From contig NZ_POUT01000021.1 in NCBI RefSeq assembly GCF_002890915.1, positions 1 to 46,478 of the forward strand: 46,478 nt of DNA, given 5' to 3'. Source of the stretch: Stutzerimonas stutzeri. GTDB lineage: Bacteria; Pseudomonadota; Gammaproteobacteria; Pseudomonadales; Pseudomonadaceae. How positions within the stretch are numbered: the stretch's first letter is position 1; each line of letters starts with the position of its first letter. Shown piece by piece: positions 26,488-35,982 of this stretch. The notes beneath the pieces were generated by a model, which saw only the letters and a list, made by a program, of their open reading frames with translations, did not search any database and was not told where the DNA came from. The position numbers and the translations under genes are program-made.

Positions 26488-26853
26488 TCAGCGAGAAGAT
26501 TTCTTATGACGGGCCAGAATCTTTTTGGCCGAGGCGACGATTTCCTTCAGCGTATCCAGGTCGTCGGTCTGGTAGGCGATATCGCAAAGGCTGTGCCGCA
26601 GCTCCTGGCCGCTGGGTTCCGAGGGCAGGGATGCCGGCGCTACGGTGACGAAGAAGGATTCCATCGAGCACTCCAGGGCACGGGCCATTTCCTCCAGCGC
26701 CTCGAGCCCGGGCGCATAGCTGCCGCGCTCGTAGCGGCTGATGGTCATGGGCTCGCACCCTAGAGCCTCGGCCAGGTCCGCCTGCGTCCATTCCTTGGCT
26801 AGTCGAAGCGACTTGATCCGCTTGCCGAGGGTTTTGGTGGCATTCTGACTCAT
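26488..26853 (-). CDS. XRE-family transcriptional regulator
   Basis: A 121-aa regulator with an N-terminal Cro/C1-type helix-turn-helix (LGKRIKSLRLAKEWTQADLAEALG then PMTISRYERGSYAP, about residues 8-50) and a C-terminal helical tail of about 60 residues with no known domain. The upstream region holds two perfect palindromes (26914-26928 and 26933-26942) next to a TATACT -10-like hexamer, so autoregulation is likely. The start at 26853 is preferred because the HTH begins right after it. No obvious partner gene is adjacent; a small gene of unknown function is encoded divergently at 27209. Confidence 0.85.
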   Translation of the reverse strand: MSQNATKTLGKRIKSLRLAKEWTQADLAEALGCEPMTISRYERGSYAPGLEALEEMARALECSMESFFVTVAPASLPSEPSGQELRHSLCDIAYQTDDLDTLKEIVASAKKILARHKKSSR

Positions 26854-26913
26854 AGGAAAGCCCCGAAAAATCAGATACTTGCATCTGACTCCCCTCCCCA
26901 TGAAGGTCAAAAG

Positions 26914-26942
26914 ATGGCTACTAGCCATGTTTTGACTAGTCA
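26914..26942. promoter_or_regulatory. Double palindrome upstream of the XRE gene
   Basis: ATGGCTA and TAGCCAT flank a single C (26914-26928), and TGACTAGTCA (26933-26942) is a second perfect palindrome. A TATACT hexamer on the minus strand lies at 26948-26953. Spacing and symmetry fit an operator pair for the XRE protein; inferred. Confidence 0.5.
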
Positions 26943-27208
26943 TATCTAGTATAGTTCTGTCGACGCCGCCGCGTGAAATCAGCGTGGGCGGTGGTGAAGA
27001 AATGGCTTTCCCGCGCAGCATTTATCCGGCATGACGGCGATCGCTTTATTGCAATAGAGACACAGGGGCGAAGTTAAGGTATCGCCGATCGGAACTTCGC
27101 CGTGGCTGGATAAATGAACCTGTAGTTTTCCAAGGGGAAGCAATAAGACACACACCGTATTTGCAATCAGATGGCCTGGGCAGACGGATCTAGCATGGGA
27201 GGTTATTT
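26943..27208. other. Intergenic region between divergent small genes
   Basis: Between the XRE operators and the 74-aa gene at 27209 there is no supported gene. The region must hold the promoter of the 27209 gene; I see no convincing -35/-10 pair on the plus strand. Confidence 0.4.
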
Positions 27209-27433
27209 ATGAAGTGCATCTCCGTATACGTGGAAAAACTAAAAGCCGGCTTCAGAAAGAACCAGCAAAGGGAACAACTGCAATTGCGGTATGAAGCCAA
27301 GCGAAATGCGGAACTGATAAAGATCGTGAAGGACGATGGAATCTTCGGGGCGCGCGAAGAGGAGCGGCAGGCCGCCTTGGCCATCCTGAAGAAACGCAAG
27401 GAAGCCGCGGGCGCCCAGAAGCCGCGCGGCTAG
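27209..27433 (+). CDS. Small basic helical protein of unknown function
   Basis: A 74-aa protein rich in Lys, Arg, Glu and Ala, predicted almost entirely helical and possibly a coiled coil (KLKAGFRKNQQREQLQLRYE then AELIKIVKDDGIFGAREEER). GGGAGG six bases before the ATG is an excellent ribosome site, which is the main argument that the gene is real. It ends nine bases before the stop codon of the convergent LysR gene. No family recognised; nucleic-acid or protein binding is possible from the charge but not shown. Confidence 0.65.
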   Translation: MKCISVYVEKLKAGFRKNQQREQLQLRYEAKRNAELIKIVKDDGIFGAREEERQAALAILKKRKEAAGAQKPRG

Positions 27434-27441
27434 AGGCTCGG

Positions 27442-28338
27442 TCAGTGGGGCACGGCTTCGTCGTGCCCGTCCATGGCGGCCTGCTCGACGATCAGTCGTG
27501 CGAGCAGGCGGGCCGGTTCGCTCAGGTTTTGCCGGGCACGGTGCACCAGGCCTACGTCGCGGTGGAACGTATGTTCGACGAGGTCGATGGCCCGCACCGA
27601 GCTCGGCCAACGCCTGCCGGAGGCGGTTTCCGGCACCAGGGCAACGCCCAGGCCATTGCCGACCAGTTTGACGATGGCCTCCAGTTCGTCCAGTTCGCTG
27701 ACCTCTTCCAGGGTGAAGTGCATCTGCCGCAGGAAACGGTCCACCTGGCGACCGCCGAAGGACGACCGGTCATAGCGGATGAAGGGCTGCGAGGCGAGCA
27801 GTTCGCGCCAGTCGTTCCCCGCCAGCGCCTCGGGAACGAGCAGCCGATAGGGCTCCCGCGTCAGGCTGGTCCATCGCAGGTCGCTCTGCAGCTCGAACGG
27901 CGGGCGGATGATTGCCGCGATATCGATCTCGCCGGCATCCACCAGGTTGAGCAGTTCCATCGACAGGCCGGGCAGCACCCGCGTCCGGCAGCCGGGGCTT
28001 TGCCGGTGGAACCGCGTCAGGGCATCGGGGAGCAGGGCGCGCTGGATGGAGGCGATCGCCCCGATGTTCACCCGCGCCATCTGCACATGCTCCGCACTCG
28101 CGGAGCCGAGATTGTCGTACAGGCGGACCAGTTCCTGCGCTTGCAGCAGGGTCTGCTGTCCCATCGGATTCAGGTATGCCTTGCGGCCCCGGCGTTCGAA
28201 CAGTTCGAAGCCGAGCTGCGCCTCGAGCCTCTGCATCTGTGCGCTGACCGCAGCCTGGGTCAGGCCGATCCTGGCGCCCGCGGCGGCGAAGGTGCCTTCG
28301 CGCGCAACGGCGATGAGTGTCTTGAGTTCGCGGATCAT
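27442..28338 (-). CDS. LysR family transcriptional regulator
   Basis: A 298-aa LysR regulator. The winged HTH is at the N-terminus (ELKTLIAVAREGTFAAAGAR then LTQAAVSAQMQRLEAQLG, about residues 3-47), followed by the two-lobed effector-binding domain (VNIGAIASIQRALLPDALTR onward). It is divergent from a VOC/glyoxalase-family gene across a 148-bp spacer, the usual arrangement for a LysR regulator and its target. The effector is unknown. GC-rich, core-like. Confidence 0.9.
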   Translation of the reverse strand: MIRELKTLIAVAREGTFAAAGARIGLTQAAVSAQMQRLEAQLGFELFERRGRKAYLNPMGQQTLLQAQELVRLYDNLGSASAEHVQMARVNIGAIASIQRALLPDALTRFHRQSPGCRTRVLPGLSMELLNLVDAGEIDIAAIIRPPFELQSDLRWTSLTREPYRLLVPEALAGNDWRELLASQPFIRYDRSSFGGRQVDRFLRQMHFTLEEVSELDELEAIVKLVGNGLGVALVPETASGRRWPSSVRAIDLVEHTFHRDVGLVHRARQNLSEPARLLARLIVEQAAMDGHDEAVPH

Positions 28339-28486
28339 CGATAGATTCTGTTTGTGTATCGAAGAAAAATATATTGATTTTTGTAGTGCTTGGCGAGCCG
28401 TAGGATGGTGGGTGGGCGAACCGGTCCGACCGATGCCTGCGTGTGCGCGACTACACCTCCAACCAACAATGACCTCGGAGCCTCGG

Positions 28487-28912
28487 ATGAGCCTTTCTCC
28501 TTTCCACCTTGCGATTCCCGTCTACGATCTTCCGGCCGCGCGTGAATTCTACGGCGAGACCTTTGGCCTGGCGGAGGGACGCTCCAGCGACCAGTGGGTC
28601 GACTTCGATTTCTACGGCCATCAACTGGTCATCCACCAGCACCCCAGAACCGCTTCGCAGGAGCAGGCGCACAGCAACCCGGTGGACGGGCACGACGTGC
28701 CGGTACCGCACTTCGGTATCGTGTTGCCATGGGAGCAATGGGAGGCCCTGGCCCAGCGCCTGAAGGCCCTGGGCACTTCGTTCGTGATCGAGCCCTATGT
28801 TCGCTTCAAGGGCCAGGTTGGCGAGCAGGCCACCATGTTTCTCTTCGATCCCTGCGGCAATGCCCTGGAGTTCAAGGCCTTCAAGGATATCGGCCAGCTT
28901 TTTGCCAAGTAG
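28487..28912 (+). CDS. VOC/glyoxalase-family protein
   Basis: A 141-aa vicinal-oxygen-chelate protein. The first beta-alpha-beta-beta-beta module opens with PFHLAIPVYDLPAAREFYGE (metal-ligand His at residue 6), and the second ends with MFLFDPCGNALEFKAFK (metal-ligand Glu). The middle has DVPVPHFGIVLPWEQW with a further His. Such enzymes include dioxygenases, glyoxalases and resistance proteins; the reaction here is not assigned. The start at 28487 follows a GGAG site; an in-frame ATG at 28469 is less well placed. Divergent from a LysR gene that probably controls it. Confidence 0.83.
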   Translation: MSLSPFHLAIPVYDLPAAREFYGETFGLAEGRSSDQWVDFDFYGHQLVIHQHPRTASQEQAHSNPVDGHDVPVPHFGIVLPWEQWEALAQRLKALGTSFVIEPYVRFKGQVGEQATMFLFDPCGNALEFKAFKDIGQLFAK

Positions 28913-28959
28913 CCGCACTGGGCGCGACAGGCGTGGTCGCGCGGGTGCCGGAAAAGCAA

Positions 28960-28992
28960 AAGCCCCTGGTTTCGCCGGGAAACCAGGGGCTT
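28960..28992. terminator. Bidirectional terminator between VOC gene and tRNA-Ser
   Basis: AAGCCCCTGGTTTC and GAAACCAGGGGCTT form a perfect 14-bp stem with a 5-base loop. On the minus strand it is followed by TTTGCTTTT, fitting termination of the tRNA-Ser transcript; on the plus strand it closes the VOC gene. Confidence 0.85.
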
Positions 28993-29006
28993 GCTTGAAT
29001 CGAATC

Positions 29007-29096
29007 TGGCGGTGAGGAAGGGATTCGAACCCTTGATACGATTTCTCGTATACACACTTTCCAGGCGTGCTCCTTCAACCGCTCGGACACCTCACC
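29007..29096 (-). tRNA. tRNA-Ser (anticodon GGA)
   Basis: Reading the minus strand, GGTGAGGTGTCCGAGCGGTT opens a 90-base class II tRNA with the long variable arm of serine tRNAs. The anticodon arm reads GCCTGGAAAGT (anticodon GGA), the variable arm is a stem around TATACGAGAAATCGTAT, the T-arm is GGTTCGAATCC, and CCA is encoded. Acceptor arms GGTGAGG and CCTCACC pair fully. A strong terminator follows. The gene is intact, with no sign of integration. Confidence 0.95.
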
Positions 29097-29302
29097 GGAT
29101 CGACGGAGGTTCAAGTCCGTCGAGGCGCGCTAATGTAATCGAACGGATTGCCTTTGGCAAAAACTTTTTTAGCTTATTCATGTGCTTAAGAAAAACGCCC
29201 GTGGCAAGTGACAGGTTCCACGTTCCAGTGGATCGACATTGTCGCCCGTGCTGCTGCCTGGAGTAACGTGGGCGCCGAAGGACACGGAGCGCAACCTCAC
29301 CC

Positions 29303-30598
29303 ATGAGACGGATGGACAGCCCAGACAACGAAATGGATGCCGTACGGGTGCCCGGTCGCCGACGAGTGAATGTCGGCAACCTGGAGCTGGGCATGTTCAT
29401 CTGCGAGCTCGATCGACCGTGGGCGGAAACGGGTTTCGCCTTCCAGGGTTTTCCACTGCTGCGCTTCGATGAGCTGCAGGCCGTGCGTGCCTGTTGCGAT
29501 TACGTGTACATCGATGAAACCCGCTGGGTGCGCCTGTCGCAGCCGGCTCGCGGTTCGTGCGCCGGAGCCGTGCCGGCCGCCGAGCGCAGGCAACGGGGCC
29601 AGGGGGCGTTGTCGGCGGAAGTCGAGGAAGCGAAGGCGGCCTATCACGACGGCTCCCGCCTGATCGAACAGGTACTGGAGCAAGTGCAGCACGGGCGGGC
29701 GATCGATACGCGTGCCTGCCATGCGGCGGTCAGGCGCAATCTGCAGAGCCTGTTGCGTAATGAAAGTGCGATGCTCTGGCTGATCCGGCTGAAGCGCCAG
29801 GATCTCTACACCGGCTTGCACTGCCTGTCCGTGTCGATCATGGCGATGGGGTTCGGCAATCATCTGGGGCTGGCGGACGACGATCTGGAAGTGCTGGGCA
29901 TGGCGGGCCTGTTGCACGATGTCGGCAAGATGCGCATCGATCCGCTGGTCCTCAACAAGCCCGGCAAGCTCACCGCCGAGGAGTTCGAGTTGATCAAGCG
30001 CCACCCGGAGTTCGGTTTCGATGCGTTGCGCTCGGGGCCGGGCATTCCGCAGGCGGCATTGCAGGCTGCCTACGGCCATCACGAGCGGCTCGATGGCACC
30101 GGCTACCCGCTTGGGCTGGTGGCCGAGCAGATTCCCTACATGACCCGCCTCATCACCATCGTCGATGCCTTCGATGCGATCACCAGCCATCGTGCCTATG
30201 ACCGTGCCAGACCGGTGCAGGCGGCTTTCGACATCCTGCGCGACGCCAGCGGCCGGCAGTTCGATGAGGCACTGGTCCGGGAGTTCATCCGCTGGCTCGG
30301 TGCGTTTCCGGTGGGCACGCTGGTGCAATTGCACACCGGCGAAGTCGCCGTGGTGGTGGAGAAACACGAGCACCTGCAACTGCGGCCACGCGTGGCGGTG
30401 CTGCGCGATGCGCACAAGCAGCGCTGTACACCGCGCTACCTGGACCTCGCGCGAGTCTGCACGGATAGCCTGGGCGTGCCCTACCGGATTTCCAGCGGGC
30501 TGCCGGACGGGGCATATGGGCTGCACGTCGCCGATCCGGAACTGCAGGGCATACTGCATCCGCGGGCGCTGGCCGAGTTCGAGCTGGAAATCCAGTGA
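29303..30598 (+). CDS. HD-GYP domain cyclic-di-GMP phosphodiesterase
   Basis: A 431-aa protein with an N-terminal DUF3391-like domain (about 1-130, VGNLELGMFICELDRPW) and a C-terminal HD-GYP domain (about 150-380). The catalytic signatures are present: LLHDVGKMRIDPLVLNKPG with the HD pair and HHERLDGTGYP, where HD-GYP proteins have GYP or GxGYP. Such enzymes hydrolyse c-di-GMP to GMP or pGpG and lower biofilm signalling; this domain pair recalls PA4108 of P. aeruginosa. Several ATGs in the first 15 codons make the exact start uncertain. Cytosolic, GC-rich. Confidence 0.9.
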   Translation: MRRMDSPDNEMDAVRVPGRRRVNVGNLELGMFICELDRPWAETGFAFQGFPLLRFDELQAVRACCDYVYIDETRWVRLSQPARGSCAGAVPAAERRQRGQGALSAEVEEAKAAYHDGSRLIEQVLEQVQHGRAIDTRACHAAVRRNLQSLLRNESAMLWLIRLKRQDLYTGLHCLSVSIMAMGFGNHLGLADDDLEVLGMAGLLHDVGKMRIDPLVLNKPGKLTAEEFELIKRHPEFGFDALRSGPGIPQAALQAAYGHHERLDGTGYPLGLVAEQIPYMTRLITIVDAFDAITSHRAYDRARPVQAAFDILRDASGRQFDEALVREFIRWLGAFPVGTLVQLHTGEVAVVVEKHEHLQLRPRVAVLRDAHKQRCTPRYLDLARVCTDSLGVPYRISSGLPDGAYGLHVADPELQGILHPRALAEFELEIQ

Positions 30599-30710
30599 CC
30601 TTCGAACGGCGGCGTGCGGGCTCGCGGTGACCGGCTGGTCAGTCATCGCGCTTTACCTGGGCCGGGGGGCTGGGTAACGTCTGCTCACTTCAATAACAAG
30701 GAATCTCGTC

Positions 30711-31400
30711 ATGAGTGAGCTGGTCTCCTACCAATTCGAAGACGGCATCGCCACGCTGACGCTGTGCAATGGCAAGGTCAACGCGCTGTCTCCCGCGGTT
30801 TTCGAGGCGCTCAATGCCGCGCTGGATCGCGCCGAGCAGGACCGTGCGGTGGTGATCCTCACCGGGCAGCCGGGAATCCTTTCCGGTGGCTACGATCTCA
30901 AGGTCATGACCTCCGGCCCGCAAAACGCCATGGCGCTGGTCGCCACCGGCTCGACCTTCTCCCGCCGCATGCTGGCGCACCCGTTCCCGATCATCGTCGC
31001 CTGCCCGGGGCATGCCATCGCCAAGGGCGCCTTCCTGCTGCTGTCGGCCGACTACCGCATCGGCACCGAGGGGCCGTTCCATATCGGGCTCAACGAGGTG
31101 CAGATCGGTATGACCATGCACCACGCCGGCATCGAGCTGGCGCGTGATCGGCTGGGCAAGGCGGCGTTCCAGCGTTCGGTGATCAATGGCGAGATGTTCG
31201 ACCCGGCTGCGGCCGTGGACGCCGGCTTCCTCGACAAGCTGGTGCCGGCCGGCGAGCTGCTGGCGGTGGCCAAGGCGGCAGCCGAGCAACTGAAGAAGAT
31301 CAACATGGTGGCGCACAAGAACACCAAGCTGAAAGTGCGCAAGGCACTGTTGGAGACGCTGGACCAGGCCATCGCGCTGGACCAGCAGCACTTCGGCTGA
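30711..31400 (+). CDS. Crotonase-family protein (enoyl-CoA hydratase/isomerase)
   Basis: A 229-aa crotonase-fold protein. The oxyanion-hole regions are ILSGGYDLKVM (about 64-74) and the PGHAIAKGAFLLLSADYRIG segment, followed by the LNEVQIGMTMHHAGIEL helix. Family members hydrate or isomerise enoyl-CoA thioesters. The catalytic glutamates of classic enoyl-CoA hydratase are not obviously conserved, so the reaction may differ. AAGGA ribosome site. A strong terminator follows at 31479-31501. Probably a single-gene unit. Confidence 0.85.
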   Translation: MSELVSYQFEDGIATLTLCNGKVNALSPAVFEALNAALDRAEQDRAVVILTGQPGILSGGYDLKVMTSGPQNAMALVATGSTFSRRMLAHPFPIIVACPGHAIAKGAFLLLSADYRIGTEGPFHIGLNEVQIGMTMHHAGIELARDRLGKAAFQRSVINGEMFDPAAAVDAGFLDKLVPAGELLAVAKAAAEQLKKINMVAHKNTKLKVRKALLETLDQAIALDQQHFG

Positions 31401-31478
31401 TCCGTCCGGCCGGGCGCGCAAGAGAATTTCTCCACGAGTGCGCACGAGGGCCGGCCCTGCGTTTACACTGCGCGAGTG

Positions 31479-31501
31479 ACGCCCCGCCGATGGCGGGGCG
31501 T
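31479..31501 (+). terminator. Rho-independent terminator
   Basis: ACGCCCCGCC and GGCGGGGCGT form a perfect 10-bp stem with a GAT loop, followed by TTTCATTTC. It ends the crotonase gene and lies 39 bases before the aminotransferase start, so it insulates the two. Confidence 0.88.
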
Positions 31502-31540
31502 TTTCATTTCCCATCAGTGTCGCATCGCAGGAGAGTCCCG

Positions 31541-32761
<1,221 letters not shown>

Positions 32762-32821
32762 TCAATCCCTTGCGCGCGGCGTCGCTGGCGCCGTGCGCCC
32801 CATCAAGCGAGAGCATTCGAA

Positions 32822-33103
32822 ATGAGCGATAGCCTGCAACTGGTTCTGGAAGATGTCGACGGAACCCAACTGGAAACCTCCTGCACCCGCTTTGCGGTGG
32901 TCTGGCAGGGCCGCGAGGTGTGGATTCAGCAGGTCGGCAACGGCCAGCTGATGATCGGCGTGGACGTCGAGGACGGCGACACCGAATACGCCAACCTGGT
33001 GCTGCGTCCGCTGGCGACCAACCTGGTCAGCCTGCAACTGGAGATGGAGCCGGTCGAGGCCGATGACGACGAGCACGTCCACGGCCCGGACTGCAACCAC
33101 TGA
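32822..33103 (+). CDS. Small acidic protein, PA0900-like
   Basis: A 93-aa acidic protein with a beta-rich middle (RFAVVWQGREVWIQQVGNGQ) and a C-terminal tail HVHGPDCNH that looks able to bind a metal through His and Cys. In P. aeruginosa a hypothetical gene (PA0900 in my memory) sits directly before aruE, matching this one, which starts 61 bases after the aminotransferase and ends 12 bases before aruE. Function unknown; conserved position suggests a link to arginine degradation. Confidence 0.72.
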   Translation: MSDSLQLVLEDVDGTQLETSCTRFAVVWQGREVWIQQVGNGQLMIGVDVEDGDTEYANLVLRPLATNLVSLQLEMEPVEADDDEHVHGPDCNH

Positions 33104-33115
33104 CGGCAAGCCGGC

Positions 33116-34135
33116 ATGCTCGCCCTCGGCAAGCTGCTGGAGCTGACCCTCGCCGGGCGCGAGCCCTGTGAGAAAATCCAGCTCACCCCGCAGGGGGTGA
33201 AGCTGCGCTGGCTGGCCGAGGGCGCACTGCTGGTGTCGCCGCCGGCCAGCCAGGACCAGGGCCTCGACCTGCTGCTCTCGGCAGGGGTTCACGGCAACGA
33301 GCTGATCCCCATCCATGTGCTGGACCACCTGATCCGGGCGATCGCCCGTGGCGAGGTGCAGCCGCATGCGCGCCTGTTGCTGGTCTTCGCCAACCCGGCG
33401 GCGATGCGGCGCACGGCGCGGCAGGTCGACCTGGATCTCAACCGCCTGTTCCTCGGCGCCCATGGCGACGTCTGGGGATGCGAGGCGCTGCGTGCGGCGG
33501 AGCTGGAGGCGCTGGTCGCGGGCTTCTTCGAACCGGGCGGACGGCAGCGCCGGCACTATGACCTGCATTCGGCCATGCGCCCATCGCGGCTGAAGCAGTT
33601 CGCGATCTGCCCCTGGCGGGAACGCGAGCAGGCCACACCCGAGGCACTGGCGCGCCTGCATGCGGCGGCCGTGGACGGTGTGCTGCTGCAGCGCCAGCCG
33701 ACCAGCACCTTCAGCGCGCTGAGTGCCACGCGGCACGATGCCGAGGCGTTCACTGTCGAGTTGGCGGAGGAGCCGGGCGGGGCGCTGGTGCGGCTCCAGC
33801 AGGCCCTGGTCGCCATGATCGAGGGGCGGGAACTGCCGGCGCTGGCCGCAGCGCCTTTGCACGTGCTGCGCGTCGCCCGCGAGATCGTCAAGCGCACCCC
33901 GCAGTTTCGCCTGTGCCTGCCGGCCGATATCGAGAACTTCGCGCCATTGCCACTTGGCAGCGTACTGGCCGAGGAGGGCGACGGGACCCGTTGGATCGTC
34001 GAGGAGCCGCAGGCGCGCATCCTCTTTCCCATGGCCGAAGCCGCGCTCGGCCAGCGCGCCGGGCTGATCGTCGTGCCGCTGGTCGGGCCGGCAAGCGTCG
34101 CGCTGAAGGCGAGCGGTATCCAGGATGCGCCCTGA
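33116..34135 (+). CDS. aruE: Succinylglutamate desuccinylase
   Basis: A 339-aa AstE/AruE-type zinc hydrolase that releases glutamate and succinate from N-succinylglutamate, the last step of arginine succinyltransferase catabolism. Zinc ligands are visible in SAGVHGNELIP (His, Glu) and YDLHSAMRPS (His), and FTVELAEEPGG carries the catalytic glutamate region. Length fits the family. It starts 12 bases after the PA0900-like gene and belongs to the same unit. The gene is intact although four middle genes of the classical operon are not present in this window. Confidence 0.93.
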   Translation: MLALGKLLELTLAGREPCEKIQLTPQGVKLRWLAEGALLVSPPASQDQGLDLLLSAGVHGNELIPIHVLDHLIRAIARGEVQPHARLLLVFANPAAMRRTARQVDLDLNRLFLGAHGDVWGCEALRAAELEALVAGFFEPGGRQRRHYDLHSAMRPSRLKQFAICPWREREQATPEALARLHAAAVDGVLLQRQPTSTFSALSATRHDAEAFTVELAEEPGGALVRLQQALVAMIEGRELPALAAAPLHVLRVAREIVKRTPQFRLCLPADIENFAPLPLGSVLAEEGDGTRWIVEEPQARILFPMAEAALGQRAGLIVVPLVGPASVALKASGIQDAP

Positions 34136-34204
34136 TCGACGGTTGCAATTGGCGATACGCGCCCTTATCTAGCTTCACTCCCCTTGCGTTGTGTGCACCT
34201 TCTT

Positions 34205-35134
34205 ATGAGTACTGCTCTGTCCATTCGGCAGTTGACCAAGACCTACGGCAACGGCTTCCAGGCCCTCAAGGGCATCGATCTGGATGTCGCCGAAGGCGAC
34301 TTCTTCGCCTTGCTCGGCCCCAATGGCGCCGGCAAGTCCACCACCATCGGCATCCTCTCCACCCTGGTGAACAAGAGCGGCGGCACGGTCAACGTATTCG
34401 GCCACGACCTGGACCGCGACCCCTCCGGCCTCAAGCGCTGCCTGGGCGTGGTGCCGCAGGAATTCAACTTCAACCAGTTCGAGAAGGCCTTCGACATCCT
34501 GGTGACCCAGGCCGGCTACTACGGCATCCCGGCGAAGGTCGCCAAGGAGCGCGCCGAGCGCTACCTCAACCAGCTGGGCCTGTGGGACAAGCGCGACGTG
34601 TCCTCGCGCATGCTCTCCGGCGGGATGAAGCGCCGCCTGATGATCGCCCGCGCGCTGATCCACCAGCCGCGCCTGCTGATTCTCGACGAGCCGACGGCGG
34701 GCGTGGACATCGAGCTGCGCCGCTCGATGTGGTCGTTCCTCACCGAGCTCAACCGCGAAGGCATCACCATCATCCTCACCACCCACTATCTGGAAGAGGC
34801 CGAGCAGCTGTGCCGCAACATCGGCATCATCGACCACGGCCAGATCGTCAAGAACACCAGCATGCGCGAGCTGCTCAAGCAGCTGCACGTGGAAACCTTC
34901 CTGCTCGACCTGAAGGAATCGCAGCTGGTGGCGCCGGAGCTGGGCAACTACCCGTCGCGGCTGATCGATCATCACACCCTCGAGGTGCAGGTCGAGAAGA
35001 GCCAGGGCGTCACCGAGCTGTTCCGCCTGCTGGCCGCCCAGGGTATCGAGGTGCTGAGCCTGCGCAACAAGACCAATCGGCTGGAGGAACTGTTCGTGTC
35101 GCTGGTGGAAAACAACCTGAAGGTGACGCCATGA
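34205..35134 (+). CDS. ABC exporter ATPase, YadG-like
   Basis: A 309-aa ATP-binding subunit. Walker A LLGPNGAGKSTTIGIL, Q-loop VVPQEFNFNQ, signature MLSGGMKRRLMIARAL, Walker B LLILDEPTAGVD and the H-loop LTTHYLEEAE are all present. The drug-resistance ATPase subfamily (YadG, DrrA, NodI) is indicated, with a C-terminal extension of about 90 residues. The permease follows with a four-base overlap. The start at 34205 is chosen over an upstream ATG at 34184 by alignment with the family. Substrate unknown. Confidence 0.92.
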   Translation: MSTALSIRQLTKTYGNGFQALKGIDLDVAEGDFFALLGPNGAGKSTTIGILSTLVNKSGGTVNVFGHDLDRDPSGLKRCLGVVPQEFNFNQFEKAFDILVTQAGYYGIPAKVAKERAERYLNQLGLWDKRDVSSRMLSGGMKRRLMIARALIHQPRLLILDEPTAGVDIELRRSMWSFLTELNREGITIILTTHYLEEAEQLCRNIGIIDHGQIVKNTSMRELLKQLHVETFLLDLKESQLVAPELGNYPSRLIDHHTLEVQVEKSQGVTELFRLLAAQGIEVLSLRNKTNRLEELFVSLVENNLKVTP

Positions 35135-35910
35135 GTGCCGAACTGCGCCCCAACCTGGTCGCGCTGCAGACCATCGTCCACCGCGAGATCCGCCGCTATA
35201 CCCGTATCTGGCCGCAGACGCTGCTGCCACCGGCGATCACCATGGTGCTGTACTTCGTCATTTTCGGCAGCCTGATCGGCGCGCGTATCGGCGAGATGGA
35301 CGGCTTCAGCTACATGGACTACATCGTGCCCGGGCTGATCATGATGTCGGTGATCACCAACTCCTACAGCAACGTGGTGTCGAGCTTCTTCAGCACCAAG
35401 TTCCAGCGTTCCATCGAGGAACTGCTGGTCTCGCCGGTGTCGCCGCACGTGATCGTCGTCGGCTTCGCCCTGGGCGGCATCACCCGCGGCCTGGCGGTCG
35501 CGGTGATCGTGACGCTGCTGTCGATGTTCTTCACCGATCTGCAGGTGCACCACCTGGGCGTCACGGTGCTGGTCATCACCCTGACGGCGAGCATCTTCGC
35601 CCTCGGCGGCTTCATCAACGCGGTGTTCGCGCGCAATTTCGACGACATCTCGATCATTCCGACCTTCGTGCTGACGCCGCTGACCTACCTGGGCGGGGTG
35701 TTCTACTCGATCCACCTGCTGTCGCCGTTCTGGCAGACGCTGTCGCTGGCCAACCCGGTGCTGCACATGGTCAACGCCTTCCGCTACGGCATTCTCGGCG
35801 TGTCGGACATCCGCATCGGCGTGGCCATCAGCTTCATGCTGGTCGCGGTGGCGTTGCTTTATCTGGTTTCCGTGCGCCTGCTCGTGAGCGGCAGGGGGAT
35901 GCGCCAGTAA
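35131..35910 (+). CDS. ABC-2 type permease, YadH-like
   Basis: A 259-aa integral membrane protein with six hydrophobic segments and the ABC-2 family layout, including FGSLIGARIGEMDGFSYMDY and IIPTFVLTPLTYLGGVFYSI just before the last segments, which is the ABC-2 signature. It pairs with the upstream ATPase (start overlaps its stop by four bases). Homologous YadGH pairs export hydrophobic molecules or act in envelope biology; the cargo is not known. A terminator follows at 35931. Confidence 0.92.
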   Translation: MSAELRPNLVALQTIVHREIRRYTRIWPQTLLPPAITMVLYFVIFGSLIGARIGEMDGFSYMDYIVPGLIMMSVITNSYSNVVSSFFSTKFQRSIEELLVSPVSPHVIVVGFALGGITRGLAVAVIVTLLSMFFTDLQVHHLGVTVLVITLTASIFALGGFINAVFARNFDDISIIPTFVLTPLTYLGGVFYSIHLLSPFWQTLSLANPVLHMVNAFRYGILGVSDIRIGVAISFMLVAVALLYLVSVRLLVSGRGMRQ

Positions 35911-35930
35911 TCGCGTCGCAAGCTGAAAAA

Positions 35931-35963
35931 GACGCCGCGAAGCGTTAAACTTCACGGCGTTTT
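35931..35963 (+). terminator. Terminator after the ABC exporter operon
   Basis: GACGCCGCGAAG and CTTCACGGCGTT pair (with one wobble) around a CGTTAAA loop, followed by a TTTT run, 20 bases after the permease stop. It separates this operon from queF. Confidence 0.8.
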
Positions 35964-35982
35964 CGTTCCAGGTTCTCTCCAG

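Noticed and set aside
29007..29096. tRNA-Ser as a possible island attachment site.
   Set aside because: The tRNA is intact and no integrase or foreign-looking segment is next to it.
33913..35910. A 665-residue plus-strand frame.
   Set aside because: It runs out of frame over aruE and the ATPase, then joins the in-frame permease. The permease has its own start at 35131, coupled to the ATPase stop.
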